From IMG/VR virus record IMGVR_UViG_3300050014_000073, positions 19,141 through 83,140 of that record: a stretch of DNA of 64,000 nucleotides; one strand, given 5' to 3'. This document shows, piece after piece, positions 29,423 to 37,610 of this stretch. The position numbers were made by a program, and so were the translations under genes. Source of the stretch: a virus. Under the pieces are notes generated by a model. The model ran no database searches. It was not told the DNA's origin and saw only the letters and a list, made by a program, of their open reading frames with translations. Positions within the stretch are counted from its first letter, which is position 1. Every line of letters starts with the position of its first letter.

Positions 29423-29988
29423 AATCTTCTCTACTCATCTTCATTGTCCCTCTCGTTGCCTTTGGGCAGACCTCTGGTTCTGGTATTCCTGTCCCGAACC
29501 CACCCGCTGTGCCGCAGTTCACGCAGCTCGTGGTTGGGACCGTGTACGACCAGCTCTATGGCTGGCGAGCCGCCTTCGCCGGTCTGCTTCCAGTGTCTAA
29601 GGGTTTCTGGTTCGCGGTCACAGCACTCGTGTCCCCAGAGCACTTGAACGACCCGAATACAGGTACGCGTGTGATGAGTCTGACTTCTACATTGTATGCG
29701 GAAGGCTATAAGTCACTCTACACGGGTCACAAGTTCAGTGCATGGATTGGTAGTGGCCTTCGTGTTAATATATCAAACTCTGGACAGGTTCAATCATTGA
29801 ATGGTTCTACCGGACTGAACCCTCCGATTAGCACGATGGTCCGCTATGCCATAAGCAGCAAGTGGTCCGTGGATGTCGGCACTCGAACTACGTACATCTC
29901 ACCGCCCAACGGGAGCACTGCGAAGGGCTGGTGGGACTTCGCTCTAACGACAGGGATTGGGTACGACCTCCCGAAATCGCTGAACTAG
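29419..29988 (+). CDS. Outer-membrane-like beta-barrel protein with signal peptide, 189 aa
   Basis: Signal MKSSLLIFIVPLVAFGQ; then alternating strands (AWIGSGLRVNIS, ISTMVRYAISSKWSVDVGTR, WWDFALTTGIGYDL) with aromatic residues at strand ends, typical of an 8-strand barrel. ATGA overlap with the lipoprotein. A phage-coded outer-membrane protein could alter the infected host's surface. Confidence 0.55.
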   Translation: MKSSLLIFIVPLVAFGQTSGSGIPVPNPPAVPQFTQLVVGTVYDQLYGWRAAFAGLLPVSKGFWFAVTALVSPEHLNDPNTGTRVMSLTSTLYAEGYKSLYTGHKFSAWIGSGLRVNISNSGQVQSLNGSTGLNPPISTMVRYAISSKWSVDVGTRTTYISPPNGSTAKGWWDFALTTGIGYDLPKSLN

Positions 29989-29997
29989 GATAAGTAC

Positions 29998-31002
29998 ATG
30001 GACCCGCTTAATCTTGAAGTCATCCAAGCTGCAGTCAAGACCGTCAACGAGAACACCATCCCGCTTCTCGAAGCAGCGTTCGCTAGGCAGCTGGCGCAGG
30101 CGACGAAGGACATGACCGACGTTGTGGATCGTGCCAACGTGCAGATAGCGAACCAGGTTCAGGGAGCACTGATTGGCTTTCAGGCAGTAGCTGACAAGGC
30201 CGCAAAGGATCATGCCCCAGAATCCGGCGCTCTGGTGCTCCGGCCACGATGGCGAGGCGGTGGGGGCCGTGCCGTTCTGCGCGGGCGGGAAGGTGCTGCT
30301 GGGGACGATGGGGGCGTTATGAAGCAGGAGAGCACAATGGTAAACACAACGGACATTCCGAACCTGCCGAGTTTCGATGAGCAGATCCGCGACTTGACCG
30401 GCCGCCAGGGGGATCTCCAGCGCGAGATCGACAACCTCAGCGAAGATTATCGGAGTGAGATCGACATACTGGTTTCTTCAAAGCAAACCATCCAAGCAAA
30501 GATAGATCGCTGCCGGTCTGAGGAGGACGCCCGTAAGGAAGGTGGATGGCGTTGCCCGCTTTGCGGAAACCGATACAGCTTTGCGGATGGGGTTCGTTAT
30601 CTCACGGCTTCCAAGGTTTGCCCGTGTCCAGAGATGCCTGCGGGAATCCGCACGGTGCGCGAAAGAAGGAATCAGCAGGTTCTCCAGTGCAACGTCGGTT
30701 ATCAGACGGGCGTTGACCATACCGTCGGGGCACAGAAACATCACGGCGAGACACCGACGCTATGGGCAAAGGTCCGCCTGAAAGACGGGGGCGAATGGGA
30801 GTCGGGAGGAATCCTGAGCGTTCACCCCGCGGCTGATGTCAACCTCCAGTTCGATAAGCCCAACAACCTCGGGGTTGTGTTCTTTCTGGATAAAATCGAG
30901 TCGGTCACGCTTCGGGTTGAACGGGAGCCCACGAGCTTGGGAGCAGGCGGTTATGACTGCCGTTCCGACATTGATGGAGAGGATACGTTAGGAAGTAGGT
31001 AA
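29998..31002 (+). CDS. 334-aa reading frame, probably two genes run together
   Basis: Residues 1-75 (MDPLNLEVIQAAVKTVNENT) are helical. Residues 76-107 are an unlikely Arg/Gly string (RPRWRGGGGRAVLRGREG) that overlaps a better-looking 36-aa frame at 30212-30322. An internal ATG at 30337 after AGGAGAGCACA begins MVNTTDIPNLPSFDEQIRDL, which has a coiled-coil (about 20-70) and a zinc ribbon (CPLCGNRYS, CPCPE). I think the real products are a short helical protein and a 221-aa zinc-ribbon protein (30337-31002) whose frames became joined by loss of a stop. Confidence 0.5.
   Translation: MDPLNLEVIQAAVKTVNENTIPLLEAAFARQLAQATKDMTDVVDRANVQIANQVQGALIGFQAVADKAAKDHAPESGALVLRPRWRGGGGRAVLRGREGAAGDDGGVMKQESTMVNTTDIPNLPSFDEQIRDLTGRQGDLQREIDNLSEDYRSEIDILVSSKQTIQAKIDRCRSEEDARKEGGWRCPLCGNRYSFADGVRYLTASKVCPCPEMPAGIRTVRERRNQQVLQCNVGYQTGVDHTVGAQKHHGETPTLWAKVRLKDGGEWESGGILSVHPAADVNLQFDKPNNLGVVFFLDKIESVTLRVEREPTSLGAGGYDCRSDIDGEDTLGSR
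30212..30322 (+). CDS. 36-aa overlapping small gene
   Basis: MPQNPALWCSGHDGEAVGAV, ending GGKVLLGTMGAL; its TGA overlaps ATG 30319. The composition is more natural than the same DNA read in the long frame. Translation is uncertain. Confidence 0.35.
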   Translation: MPQNPALWCSGHDGEAVGAVPFCAGGKVLLGTMGAL

Positions 31003-31902
31003 GTGCGATACATTATTTCAATTCAAGGGGGTGGCCTTCGTGGCATCATCCCCTGCCTGGCACTAGCCAAACTCGAAGCCCAAACCGGGATGCTTACGCG
31101 TGATTGGATCACGAGGCATGATGGCCTTATTGCAGGCACTTCAACTGGCGCTCTACTGGCTGCGTGTGTGGCCTGTGGCGTTCCGGCCGCCGATGCCTTG
31201 AAGGTCTACACCGAACAGGGCGCCAAAGTGTTCAGCCCGACGAATGACGTGGAACGTAAAGTCAGGCTCGTCGTCACTGGCCACCAGTTTGACAATCAGG
31301 TACTCGCGTCGGTCGTGAGGAACACATTGAAGTTTGATCCTATTCTCAACGACTTGCCGATTAGGGTGCTCATCACAGCCACGGCCATGGACGGGAATCC
31401 TTGGTATTTCGTCCGAGATAACCCGAACAATTCCCAGGTGATTGGAACGTACAAGTTGGCAGACGCCGCGATAGCTTCTGCTTGCGCTACGACGTATCAC
31501 GCGCCTTGGCCGATTGATGGTCTTGGCTGGTTTGCGGATGGTGGGTGCGGTGGGTTGTGCGACCCAGTCTACCAGGCTGCGGTGGAAGCGTTCTACTATG
31601 ATGCGTTTGATCCAGCGCAAACGCGGATTATCAGCCTGGGGACAGGTTGCTTACCGGCGAACACGCAACCGAAACCTCCGAGTGACCTACTAGAGAACAT
31701 CTCTTGGGTGATTGATGCTTTGCTGGGTGATTCCAAGACGTTCGCAGAACAGGCGGTGGATCGGCACTGGCCGGATCTATTGACAGTCTTCAATCCTCAG
31801 CTTCCTTACAGCATCGATGAAGCTGAAGTTAACCAGATCCCGACATTGTTGAAGATAGGACAGGCAGCAGCGGACAAGATGGACTGGAGCATATTTTCAT
31901 GA
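31003..31902 (+). CDS. Patatin-like phospholipase
   Basis: A 299-aa protein, GTG start directly after the previous stop. The oxyanion loop GGGLRG (about 9-14), nucleophile elbow GTSTG with Ser (about 47-51) and the DGG catalytic aspartate (ADGGCGG, about 178) are all intact. It should hydrolyse membrane phospholipids. Possible uses: lysis, membrane disruption during entry, or a toxin-like effector (compare CapV of CBASS). No cyclase or sensor gene is adjacent, so a full CBASS is not present. It overlaps a candidate holin gene. Confidence 0.88.
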   Translation: MRYIISIQGGGLRGIIPCLALAKLEAQTGMLTRDWITRHDGLIAGTSTGALLAACVACGVPAADALKVYTEQGAKVFSPTNDVERKVRLVVTGHQFDNQVLASVVRNTLKFDPILNDLPIRVLITATAMDGNPWYFVRDNPNNSQVIGTYKLADAAIASACATTYHAPWPIDGLGWFADGGCGGLCDPVYQAAVEAFYYDAFDPAQTRIISLGTGCLPANTQPKPPSDLLENISWVIDALLGDSKTFAEQAVDRHWPDLLTVFNPQLPYSIDEAEVNQIPTLLKIGQAAADKMDWSIFS

Positions 31903-32213
31903 ACGGCAACGGCAACATGAAAGCAAGCTCCTGGGTAGTGCTCGAATGCCTGATCATCTTAGCCGTGCTGGGTGGTGCGTGTTTCTTCGTGACTCCGAAA
32001 TATGAGGCAGGCGTGTCCATCGTTCTCGGTGCGGTAATCGCGGTTCTCAATCATCAGATGGGATCGGTTGCGGGCGGCAAGCTGCCTGAGCAGATTGGTT
32101 CCCCGCAACCCGGCCAAACATCACAGACAGATACCCACACGCAGTCCACGGAACCAGCACCGGCGCATCTTCCCCCGAATCCTCAATCTGAAAGCCTTCA
32201 CAACCCTCAATGA
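31899..32213 (+). CDS. Membrane protein, holin candidate, 104 aa
   Basis: Two close membrane segments (SWVVLECLIILAVLGGACFF and VSIVLGAVIAVLN) and a Pro/Ser/Gln-rich hydrophilic tail (HLPPNPQSESLHNPQ). This fits a class II holin. It is coupled to the patatin gene by a 4-base overlap. The endolysin is at 37172 and another two-segment protein sits next to it, so which is the holin is open. Confidence 0.5.
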   Translation: MNGNGNMKASSWVVLECLIILAVLGGACFFVTPKYEAGVSIVLGAVIAVLNHQMGSVAGGKLPEQIGSPQPGQTSQTDTHTQSTEPAPAHLPPNPQSESLHNPQ

Positions 32214-32440
32214 CGCCTTCAAACAGCGATGTTGAAAAATTAGCGTTCCCAGTCTGTCCTTACTGCGGAGCCGATCCGATGAACATCTCCAGTCTTCCGT
32301 TCAATATTGGACCTGCTCAGTTCCTAATAATCTTCTGCGGAAATGATGCCTGCCGGAAGCATCTGAGTATGCAGATGGTTGGTGTGCAGCAGACGGATAT
32401 TCTGACTCCCTTTCACCGTGGCCCGAAGCTGGTAGTGTAG
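32210..32440 (+). CDS. Zinc-ribbon protein, 76 aa
   Basis: CPYCGADPMNISS and CGNDACRKHLS give four zinc ligands. Overlaps the previous gene by 4 bases. A small protein of this type just before the portal gene is common in phages; role unknown. Confidence 0.6.
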   Translation: MTPSNSDVEKLAFPVCPYCGADPMNISSLPFNIGPAQFLIIFCGNDACRKHLSMQMVGVQQTDILTPFHRGPKLVV

Positions 32441-32469
32441 CCCCCTTCAGAAAAACAGGTAGAAACTCC

Positions 32470-34053
32470 ATGGCACTCACTGACAGAATCGTGAAGTCCT
32501 TTAGTGGGCCAGTCTATTCTGGGACCGGTCAGGAGTTTACTCCGATTCCGGGAAGCGAGTACAGTGCTCTTCCTAAGACTCCTCCGTTTTCGGAAATTGG
32601 CGTTTCTGGAGTTCTCAGGACTCGCGGCGTCGGGTATCTATACGAGGAATGGTTAGCTTCTCTATCCACTTCTCGAGGCAAGATGGTCTACCGTGAGATG
32701 CGGGACAACGACGCGGTTATTGGGTCGATGTTCTTCGCTCTCGAAATGATTCTCCGCCGCGCTCAGTGGCATATGGAACCCGGACCCGGAAAGAAAGGCG
32801 ACGACTACGGACAGTTCATTGATGAGTGCTTCAACGATATGAGCCATACGTTCGAGGACTTCATTGCTGAGTGCGTCAACATGTTTGTCTTCGGGTATTC
32901 ACTGTTCGAGACAGTCTACAAACGCCGCCAGGGACCCAAAGGAAAGAAAGCTTCCAAGTTCGACGATGGGTTGATCGGCTGGAGGAAGTTTGCCCCTCGC
33001 GCTCAAGAGAGCATCCTCTACTGGATTTGGGATGACGAAGGAGGACTGCAAGGTGCCGTTCAGCTTGCTGCTCCCGATTACCATACCGTCCCGATCCCAA
33101 TCTCGAGATTGCTTCTCTTCCGCACAACTTCTGTCAAGAACAACCCTGAAGGGCGGTCTCTTCTCCGTAACTGCTTCCGAAGCTGGTTCTTCAAACGCCG
33201 TATTGAAGAGGTTGAGGGGATTGGTATTGAGCGCGACCTTTGCGGCATTCCAGTATTGTACGCAAGCGCTGAAGCTCTCGCTGCAATGGGAGGACAAGCT
33301 GCTGCTGAGAAGTTGGTTAGTAACATCCGAGTTGATGACCAGGCCGGAATCATCCTCCCGTTGGCGTTTGACGAGAAGGGGAATCAGCTTGTTAAGATTG
33401 AACTGATGCGGACTGCCGGTCAGAAGCAGATGAATCCGTCGGAGACAATCGGACGTTATAACTCCGACATGTTGAATACTATGTTGGCAGGGTTCGTTCA
33501 GTTCGGACAGACGTCAGTTGGATCTCGGGCGCTTCACATGAGCGCCACACAGATCTTCAGTCTGGCGATCACGGCATTCATGGACTCAATTGCAGCAATC
33601 ATCAACCGTATTGCGATTCCCCGGCTGATGGCAATGAACTCGATGGACCTCTCGTCCGCGCCAAAGCTGGTTCCTGGTGAAATCGGGGTTCGTGATCTCG
33701 AAGAACTGAGTCAGTATGTTTATCAGTTGAGTCAGTCAGGTCTGACGTTCTTCGACAAGGAAACTACCAACTACCTTCGGAAGACTGCACGCCTGCCTGA
33801 AATGCCTGAGGACGACGAAGCCGGACCGGAAGAGAATCCGAATCAGGCTCCTCCTCCCCAACTGACTCCTGATCAGCAAGCTCAAGCACAAGTACAAGGT
33901 GAACCTCCAGATCCCAACGCACCTCCAGCTCCGGCAGCTCCCAGTGCTGCGTCTCCGAAAACACCTCCGGCGCTGAAGCCGAAGAAGCCGATTGCGGCAA
34001 CTCCGCCTTCCAGTCAAGCTTCTGCTGGTGAAAAACTTAGGCAAACCGCGTGA
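32470..34053 (+). CDS. Portal protein
   Basis: A 527-aa protein. MVYREMRDNDAVIGSMFFAL and ILRRAQWHMEPG are the start of the portal core; FVFGYSLFETVYKRR and IPISRLLLFRTTSVKNNPEG continue it. The layout resembles DUF935/SPP1-class portals. The C-terminal 100 residues are Pro/Gln-rich. It forms the dodecameric DNA gate at the capsid vertex. Position between terminase and MuF supports it. Confidence 0.9.
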   Translation: MALTDRIVKSFSGPVYSGTGQEFTPIPGSEYSALPKTPPFSEIGVSGVLRTRGVGYLYEEWLASLSTSRGKMVYREMRDNDAVIGSMFFALEMILRRAQWHMEPGPGKKGDDYGQFIDECFNDMSHTFEDFIAECVNMFVFGYSLFETVYKRRQGPKGKKASKFDDGLIGWRKFAPRAQESILYWIWDDEGGLQGAVQLAAPDYHTVPIPISRLLLFRTTSVKNNPEGRSLLRNCFRSWFFKRRIEEVEGIGIERDLCGIPVLYASAEALAAMGGQAAAEKLVSNIRVDDQAGIILPLAFDEKGNQLVKIELMRTAGQKQMNPSETIGRYNSDMLNTMLAGFVQFGQTSVGSRALHMSATQIFSLAITAFMDSIAAIINRIAIPRLMAMNSMDLSSAPKLVPGEIGVRDLEELSQYVYQLSQSGLTFFDKETTNYLRKTARLPEMPEDDEAGPEENPNQAPPPQLTPDQQAQAQVQGEPPDPNAPPAPAAPSAASPKTPPALKPKKPIAATPPSSQASAGEKLRQTA

Positions 34054-34080
34054 CGAGCTCGAAATGGACCGCTACAGTCG

Positions 34081-34107
34081 TAAAACTGAGTGCTACGGGT
34101 CGCTAGG
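34081..34107 (+). repeat. Intergenic repeat, type A
   Basis: Contains GCTACGGGTCGCTAGG. This 27-base block is the reverse complement of 55106-55132. Confidence 0.75.
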
Positions 34108-34156
34108 GCAGCTTGCAAGGGTCTAACTAGTATATTTCATAGGGTAGCCGGTCAGA

Positions 34157-34180
34157 GACCGTCCTAGGGTCGCTAAACAC
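34157..34180 (+). repeat. Intergenic repeat, type B
   Basis: 24 bases matching 14153-14176 with one mismatch; core GGGTCGCTA. It ends 12 bases before the next start codon. The 139-base gap thus holds one A and one B copy. Confidence 0.75.
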
Positions 34181-34192
34181 CTCGTAATTACA

Positions 34193-34672
34193 ATGCCAGT
34201 CAAAATGAGATTCCGGACCGACGGTTGGCACTACGCTAACTTGAAAACTCATGGCTGGACGCGGGAGAGGTTCGTTGCTGAGATGCATCACGAGCCTGAT
34301 TACATCAATACGTTTGAAGCAACTCCTATTGCAGAACCCGGCGATGTCTGGAGGATGTACTGGTACAAAGAAAACGGCGATCGCCCCTTGAATGGATACG
34401 CCATCTGTTGCATCAAGTGCGGTCACGTTCATCTATGGGGAACGGCGGGCAACTGCCAGACTGATGTTCAGGAAGTTCACTACAAGGACGATGCTGGGAA
34501 CGCCAAGTCGTATAAGTCTTGTGTGCATAAGCGGACTGGAACCGGGTCGTGCTGGAACTGGACGGGATGCGCGGAAGACAACACTCTTGATTGTAAGCCT
34601 TCCTTGTTAGTGACGCACAGCGATTGCAACTTCCACGGATTTCTTGATAATGGAATGCTGAGATTTTGTTAG
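34193..34672 (+). CDS. Cysteine-rich protein, DUF6527-like, 159 aa
   Basis: CIKCGHVHLWG and later CWNWTGCAEDN, PSLLVTHSDCNFHGFLDNGM. The order of a CxxCG pair, a W-tract, TLDCKPS and a C-(N)FHGFL-DG-L-F end recalls the DUF6527 family found among phage structural genes. Zinc binding is likely. Function unknown. Confidence 0.6.
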   Translation: MPVKMRFRTDGWHYANLKTHGWTRERFVAEMHHEPDYINTFEATPIAEPGDVWRMYWYKENGDRPLNGYAICCIKCGHVHLWGTAGNCQTDVQEVHYKDDAGNAKSYKSCVHKRTGTGSCWNWTGCAEDNTLDCKPSLLVTHSDCNFHGFLDNGMLRFC

Positions 34673-34692
34673 AGAGGAGGTGAAAAGCAAAA

Positions 34693-34986
34693 ATGGAAAG
34701 ACCTGACTTGTCGGGACTTCTAGTTGGAGGCAGGGTTATTTATGTTGATCCTGTTGCAGTCCAGCATGAAGCTCTGGTGACAACTGTTTTCGGCGATCCT
34801 TCAACTTGCGTTCCTTGCGTAAATGTCGTCTATGTTTCCGACGAAGAGAAGATGCAAGATCCGTATGGACGGCAGATCGCGCGTCAGTCGTCACTTTGTC
34901 ATCGGTCTGTCAATCCGGCACATGGGAACTATTACATGATGCCTGGCGATGAACCGAATTTGATCCAAGAAGCCTTTCAGAAGTAG
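34693..34986 (+). CDS. Conserved phage protein, 97 aa
   Basis: MERPDLSGLLVGGRVIYVDP; a beta-rich small protein with YVSDEEKMQDPYGRQIARQS. Strong SD AGAGAGGAGGTG. Genes of this type are often found next to the cysteine-rich protein above in phages. Not otherwise recognised. Confidence 0.6.
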   Translation: MERPDLSGLLVGGRVIYVDPVAVQHEALVTTVFGDPSTCVPCVNVVYVSDEEKMQDPYGRQIARQSSLCHRSVNPAHGNYYMMPGDEPNLIQEAFQK

Positions 34987-35059
34987 GATCATTTAGGTTA
35001 TCTGCGGAACCGATGAGGGACCACAAGCAGATAGCCTCCAAATTGCTTTTCACAATTCC

Positions 35060-36061
35060 ATGCCTCTCTCTTTCATCCGAAAAGCCAAAGCCACCGACGC
35101 AGTACTGCAAGCTGCGTCGCGTATGGAAGCTTCGCTGGCGCAGGCTTTTCTGGACGCCGTCGACGCGATGCAGGACGACGTTGCTCTTACCAAGCTCTCT
35201 GCTGCTATCGAAGCTGGTGACATGAACCAGGCTCTGGCGATTATGGCAGTGGATCAGGGGTTCGTACAGGCGCTTCAGGGGAAGGGACTTGAAGCCGGAG
35301 TGAAATCATTCCGAGATGCCGTTCAAGCAACGTTTGCAGCGGGAGCTCAAGCAGCTATTACTCAACTCCCGAAATCCGTATCATTGGATCTGGCATTCAA
35401 CTTGATGAGTCCCGAAGCGATCAATCATCTTGAGACATACTCGTTCAGCCTCATCCAGCAGATCTCCGAACAGACTCGTGAAGCAATTCGACAGACGATC
35501 TTGCGGGCATTCAAAGAGGGTGGTCATCCTTACGAACAAGCGCGCAGCATTCGGAACGTCATTGGACTGACGGCGCGACAAGAGCAAGCTGTAGCGAACT
35601 ACGAAGCTTCGTTGTCTGGGAACTCTGCTACACGAGACGCCCTGACTCGTGCTCTCCGAGACGGAAGGTTCGACTCAACGGTTGCCCGTTCAATCACCAA
35701 CCAGACTCCGCTGTCTCAAGCCCAGGTTGACAAGATGGTTGACCGATACCGAAGTCGGTTCATTGACTATCGGGCAAAGACCATTGCGAGAACAGAGTCC
35801 GTGCGAGCTTCAAATCTAGGACAACGAGAAGTCTGGCGTCAGGCAAAGCAACAGGGATTGATCGAAGAGGATCAGAAGCGGGTCTGGATCACTTCAGGCG
35901 ACGACAAAACTTGCGATGACTGCGCCGGTCTTGACGGAACTGAAGTCGGTCTTGATGAAGAGTTTGAGGATGGAGTCATGGACCCACCTGACCCCCATCC
36001 GGATTGCCGGTGTACTACTGCTCTATCAATTAAGAAACGGGACTCATTACGAGTTGCATAA
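35060..36061 (+). CDS. MuF-like head morphogenesis protein
   Basis: A 333-aa protein. The C-terminal MuF signature is complete: RTESVRASNLGQREVWRQA, WITSGDDKTCDDCAGLDGTE and PPDPHPDCRCTTAL. The N-terminal 150 residues are helical. MuF proteins sit at the portal vertex inside the head and help assembly or DNA ejection. No toxin domain is fused. Gene order portal - MuF is standard. Confidence 0.9.
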   Translation: MPLSFIRKAKATDAVLQAASRMEASLAQAFLDAVDAMQDDVALTKLSAAIEAGDMNQALAIMAVDQGFVQALQGKGLEAGVKSFRDAVQATFAAGAQAAITQLPKSVSLDLAFNLMSPEAINHLETYSFSLIQQISEQTREAIRQTILRAFKEGGHPYEQARSIRNVIGLTARQEQAVANYEASLSGNSATRDALTRALRDGRFDSTVARSITNQTPLSQAQVDKMVDRYRSRFIDYRAKTIARTESVRASNLGQREVWRQAKQQGLIEEDQKRVWITSGDDKTCDDCAGLDGTEVGLDEEFEDGVMDPPDPHPDCRCTTALSIKKRDSLRVA

Positions 36062-36077
36062 AAGAGGGAGATGAAAA

Positions 36078-36578
36078 ATGATTAATATTTATGATCCGGA
36101 AAACAGAGATGCGCAAAACAAGGATGCATCTCTCGAACCCGAACAGGAGCCCGTCATTCTGGCAAACAACCAGCGCGTCCGTTACGCCATCCATAGCGTT
36201 CCTGAGCACAACATCATCAAGGCAGTTGTGACCTCGTCTGACGCGTCGGCTATCAAAGTCGTTCCCGACGTCAACACGGAACAGGGGACCGTTGCTTCCG
36301 GATTTCTGGTTGGAGGTTACTCAGTTCGACGGAGCGCACTGCCAGGAGGTAGAGAATCTGAAGCACCTCTCGTGGTGGTTTCCGCCGAACTGACTTACGG
36401 AAACGACGGTGTCACGCGAACCATATCACAGACTTTCGGCGTGGAGGACCCGTTCGAAGGAGTTCATGAGTTCACTTTCGGTGAACCAGAACTCACACCG
36501 GCACCTCCGACGGCCGAAGAGTTGCAAGAGAGAGCTTCGCATCCTGCGGAGTTTCCGGTCTCGAAGAATCGGAGATAA
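36078..36578 (+). CDS. Hypothetical protein, 166 aa
   Basis: MINIYDPENRDAQNKDASLE; a beta-rich middle (YAIHSVPEHNIIKAVVTS) and a Pro/Glu C-terminus. Not recognised. A strong terminator follows at 36586, so it ends a transcription unit. Confidence 0.55.
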   Translation: MINIYDPENRDAQNKDASLEPEQEPVILANNQRVRYAIHSVPEHNIIKAVVTSSDASAIKVVPDVNTEQGTVASGFLVGGYSVRRSALPGGRESEAPLVVVSAELTYGNDGVTRTISQTFGVEDPFEGVHEFTFGEPELTPAPPTAEELQERASHPAEFPVSKNRR

Positions 36579-36585
36579 TTCCTAT

Positions 36586-36620
36586 GGAGTCCCGTTTCGG
36601 CGGGACTCCGGTTCTTTTAT
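36586..36620 (+). terminator. Rho-independent terminator
   Basis: A perfect 9-bp stem, GGAGTCCCG (36586-36594) with CGGGACTCC (36601-36609), loop TTTCGG, then GGTTCTTTTAT. Confidence 0.8.
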
Positions 36621-36625
36621 CTGGT

Positions 36626-37009
36626 ATGACTTGTCTTATCTGCTCAGGGAAATGCGTGAAGAACGGGCGCTGGCCTAATGGCGGACAACGCTGGAAGTGT
36701 AAGTCGTGTCGTAAATGGTACAGTGACGAACTCCATCCCATTCCAGGTTTCTACCTGCGACCTGGGCAGATTGTGACATTGAAAAGAAACTTCCTTTATG
36801 GGATTTCCGTTCAGGCAACAGTCGCAGAGTACCAGTATAATGACAGGACTATCCTGAAGTTCTTTCGCTATTGCCATTCTATCGGAATGAAGCGCAGTCA
36901 CTGTCCTTGCGGCCGACCAGCAGGACATCGTGCCTGTTGTAGGGAAATGAGACAGATTCACGACCATCTCACGAAAAGGAAAGGAAAACGAACATGCCAA
37001 CTAGCTTAG
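36626..37009 (+). CDS. Zinc-finger protein with an IS1 InsA-like ribbon, 127 aa
   Basis: Start 36626, just after the terminator; a longer in-frame start at 36584 would translate the terminator stem. CLICSGKCVKNGRWPNGGQR, then WKCKSCRKWYSDE is the zinc ribbon seen in IS1 InsA and related transposase-linked proteins. Later cysteines (HCPCGRPAGHRACC) may bind a second zinc. No transposase follows, so it is a domesticated DNA-binding protein or an insertion remnant. Confidence 0.6.
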   Translation: MTCLICSGKCVKNGRWPNGGQRWKCKSCRKWYSDELHPIPGFYLRPGQIVTLKRNFLYGISVQATVAEYQYNDRTILKFFRYCHSIGMKRSHCPCGRPAGHRACCREMRQIHDHLTKRKGKRTCQLA

Positions 37010-37167
37010 TTCTTCTGGGCATCATCACACTGGTGCTCCATCTGCTGTTTACGTATCTGCTGCCAGTTCCGAATCCTCCAAGCCGGTACTTCCGTCCGCT
37101 GGTCGCCACAGCGGTGATAATCATCGTACTGCTCCTGTGGTACGTTCTTCCCGTTCACGTCGGGTAA
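36994..37167 (+). CDS. Two-segment membrane protein, holin candidate, 57 aa
   Basis: MPTSLVLLGIITLVLHLLFT, a short loop (PVPNPPSRYFRP), then VATAVIIIVLLLWYVLPV. SD AAGGAAA. It ends 4 bases before the endolysin gene, the usual place for a holin. This is the better of two holin candidates. Confidence 0.65.
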   Translation: MPTSLVLLGIITLVLHLLFTYLLPVPNPPSRYFRPLVATAVIIIVLLLWYVLPVHVG

Positions 37168-37171
37168 CTAC

Positions 37172-37609
37172 ATGCCCCTCGCTCCACTGAATGAACCTTA
37201 CGCTTCCGATCCTACTCTACTCTTGGCTCTCTGTATCTGGAGAGAAGCAAGAGGGGAGTCGCATGATGCCAAGGTCGGAGTTGCGTCCGTAGTCATGAAC
37301 CGTTGCGTTATGGCCCCCGCTCAAGGCTTCAAGAGGTCCGTAACTGGGAATATTCTCCATCCGTGGGCCTTCAGTTCGTTTATGGAAGGTGACCCGAATG
37401 CAGTGAAGTATCCTGCGAGTGGGGATTCCTCCTGGACTGATTCTCAATTGGTTGCTCAAAACGAAATGCGGAATCATCTCAGTACTGATCCAACGGACGG
37501 AGCCATCTTCTATCACAGTAACGCGGAAGCTCTGCCTCCTCCTAAAGATTGGGGAAACGTGACGTTCACTGGAACCATCGATCATCTCCATTTCTTCAAG
37601 ATTGCCTAA
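37172..37609 (+). CDS. Endolysin, SleB-like cell wall hydrolase
   Basis: A 145-aa protein. LLALCIWREARGESHDAKVG and VASVVMNRC match the Hydrolase_2/SleB fold; the catalytic glutamate is E33 in WREARGE. PWAFSSFMEGDP and TDGAIFYHSN follow the family. No signal peptide, so it needs a holin (36994-37167). It would cut peptidoglycan glycan strands at lysis. Confidence 0.85.
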   Translation: MPLAPLNEPYASDPTLLLALCIWREARGESHDAKVGVASVVMNRCVMAPAQGFKRSVTGNILHPWAFSSFMEGDPNAVKYPASGDSSWTDSQLVAQNEMRNHLSTDPTDGAIFYHSNAEALPPPKDWGNVTFTGTIDHLHFFKIA

Positions 37610-37610
37610 C

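Noticed and set aside
31003-31902. A complete CBASS system around the patatin
   Set aside because: No cyclase (CD-NTase) or accessory gene is near.
36584-36625. Extended N-terminus of the zinc-finger protein
   Set aside because: Those codons are the terminator stem-loop.
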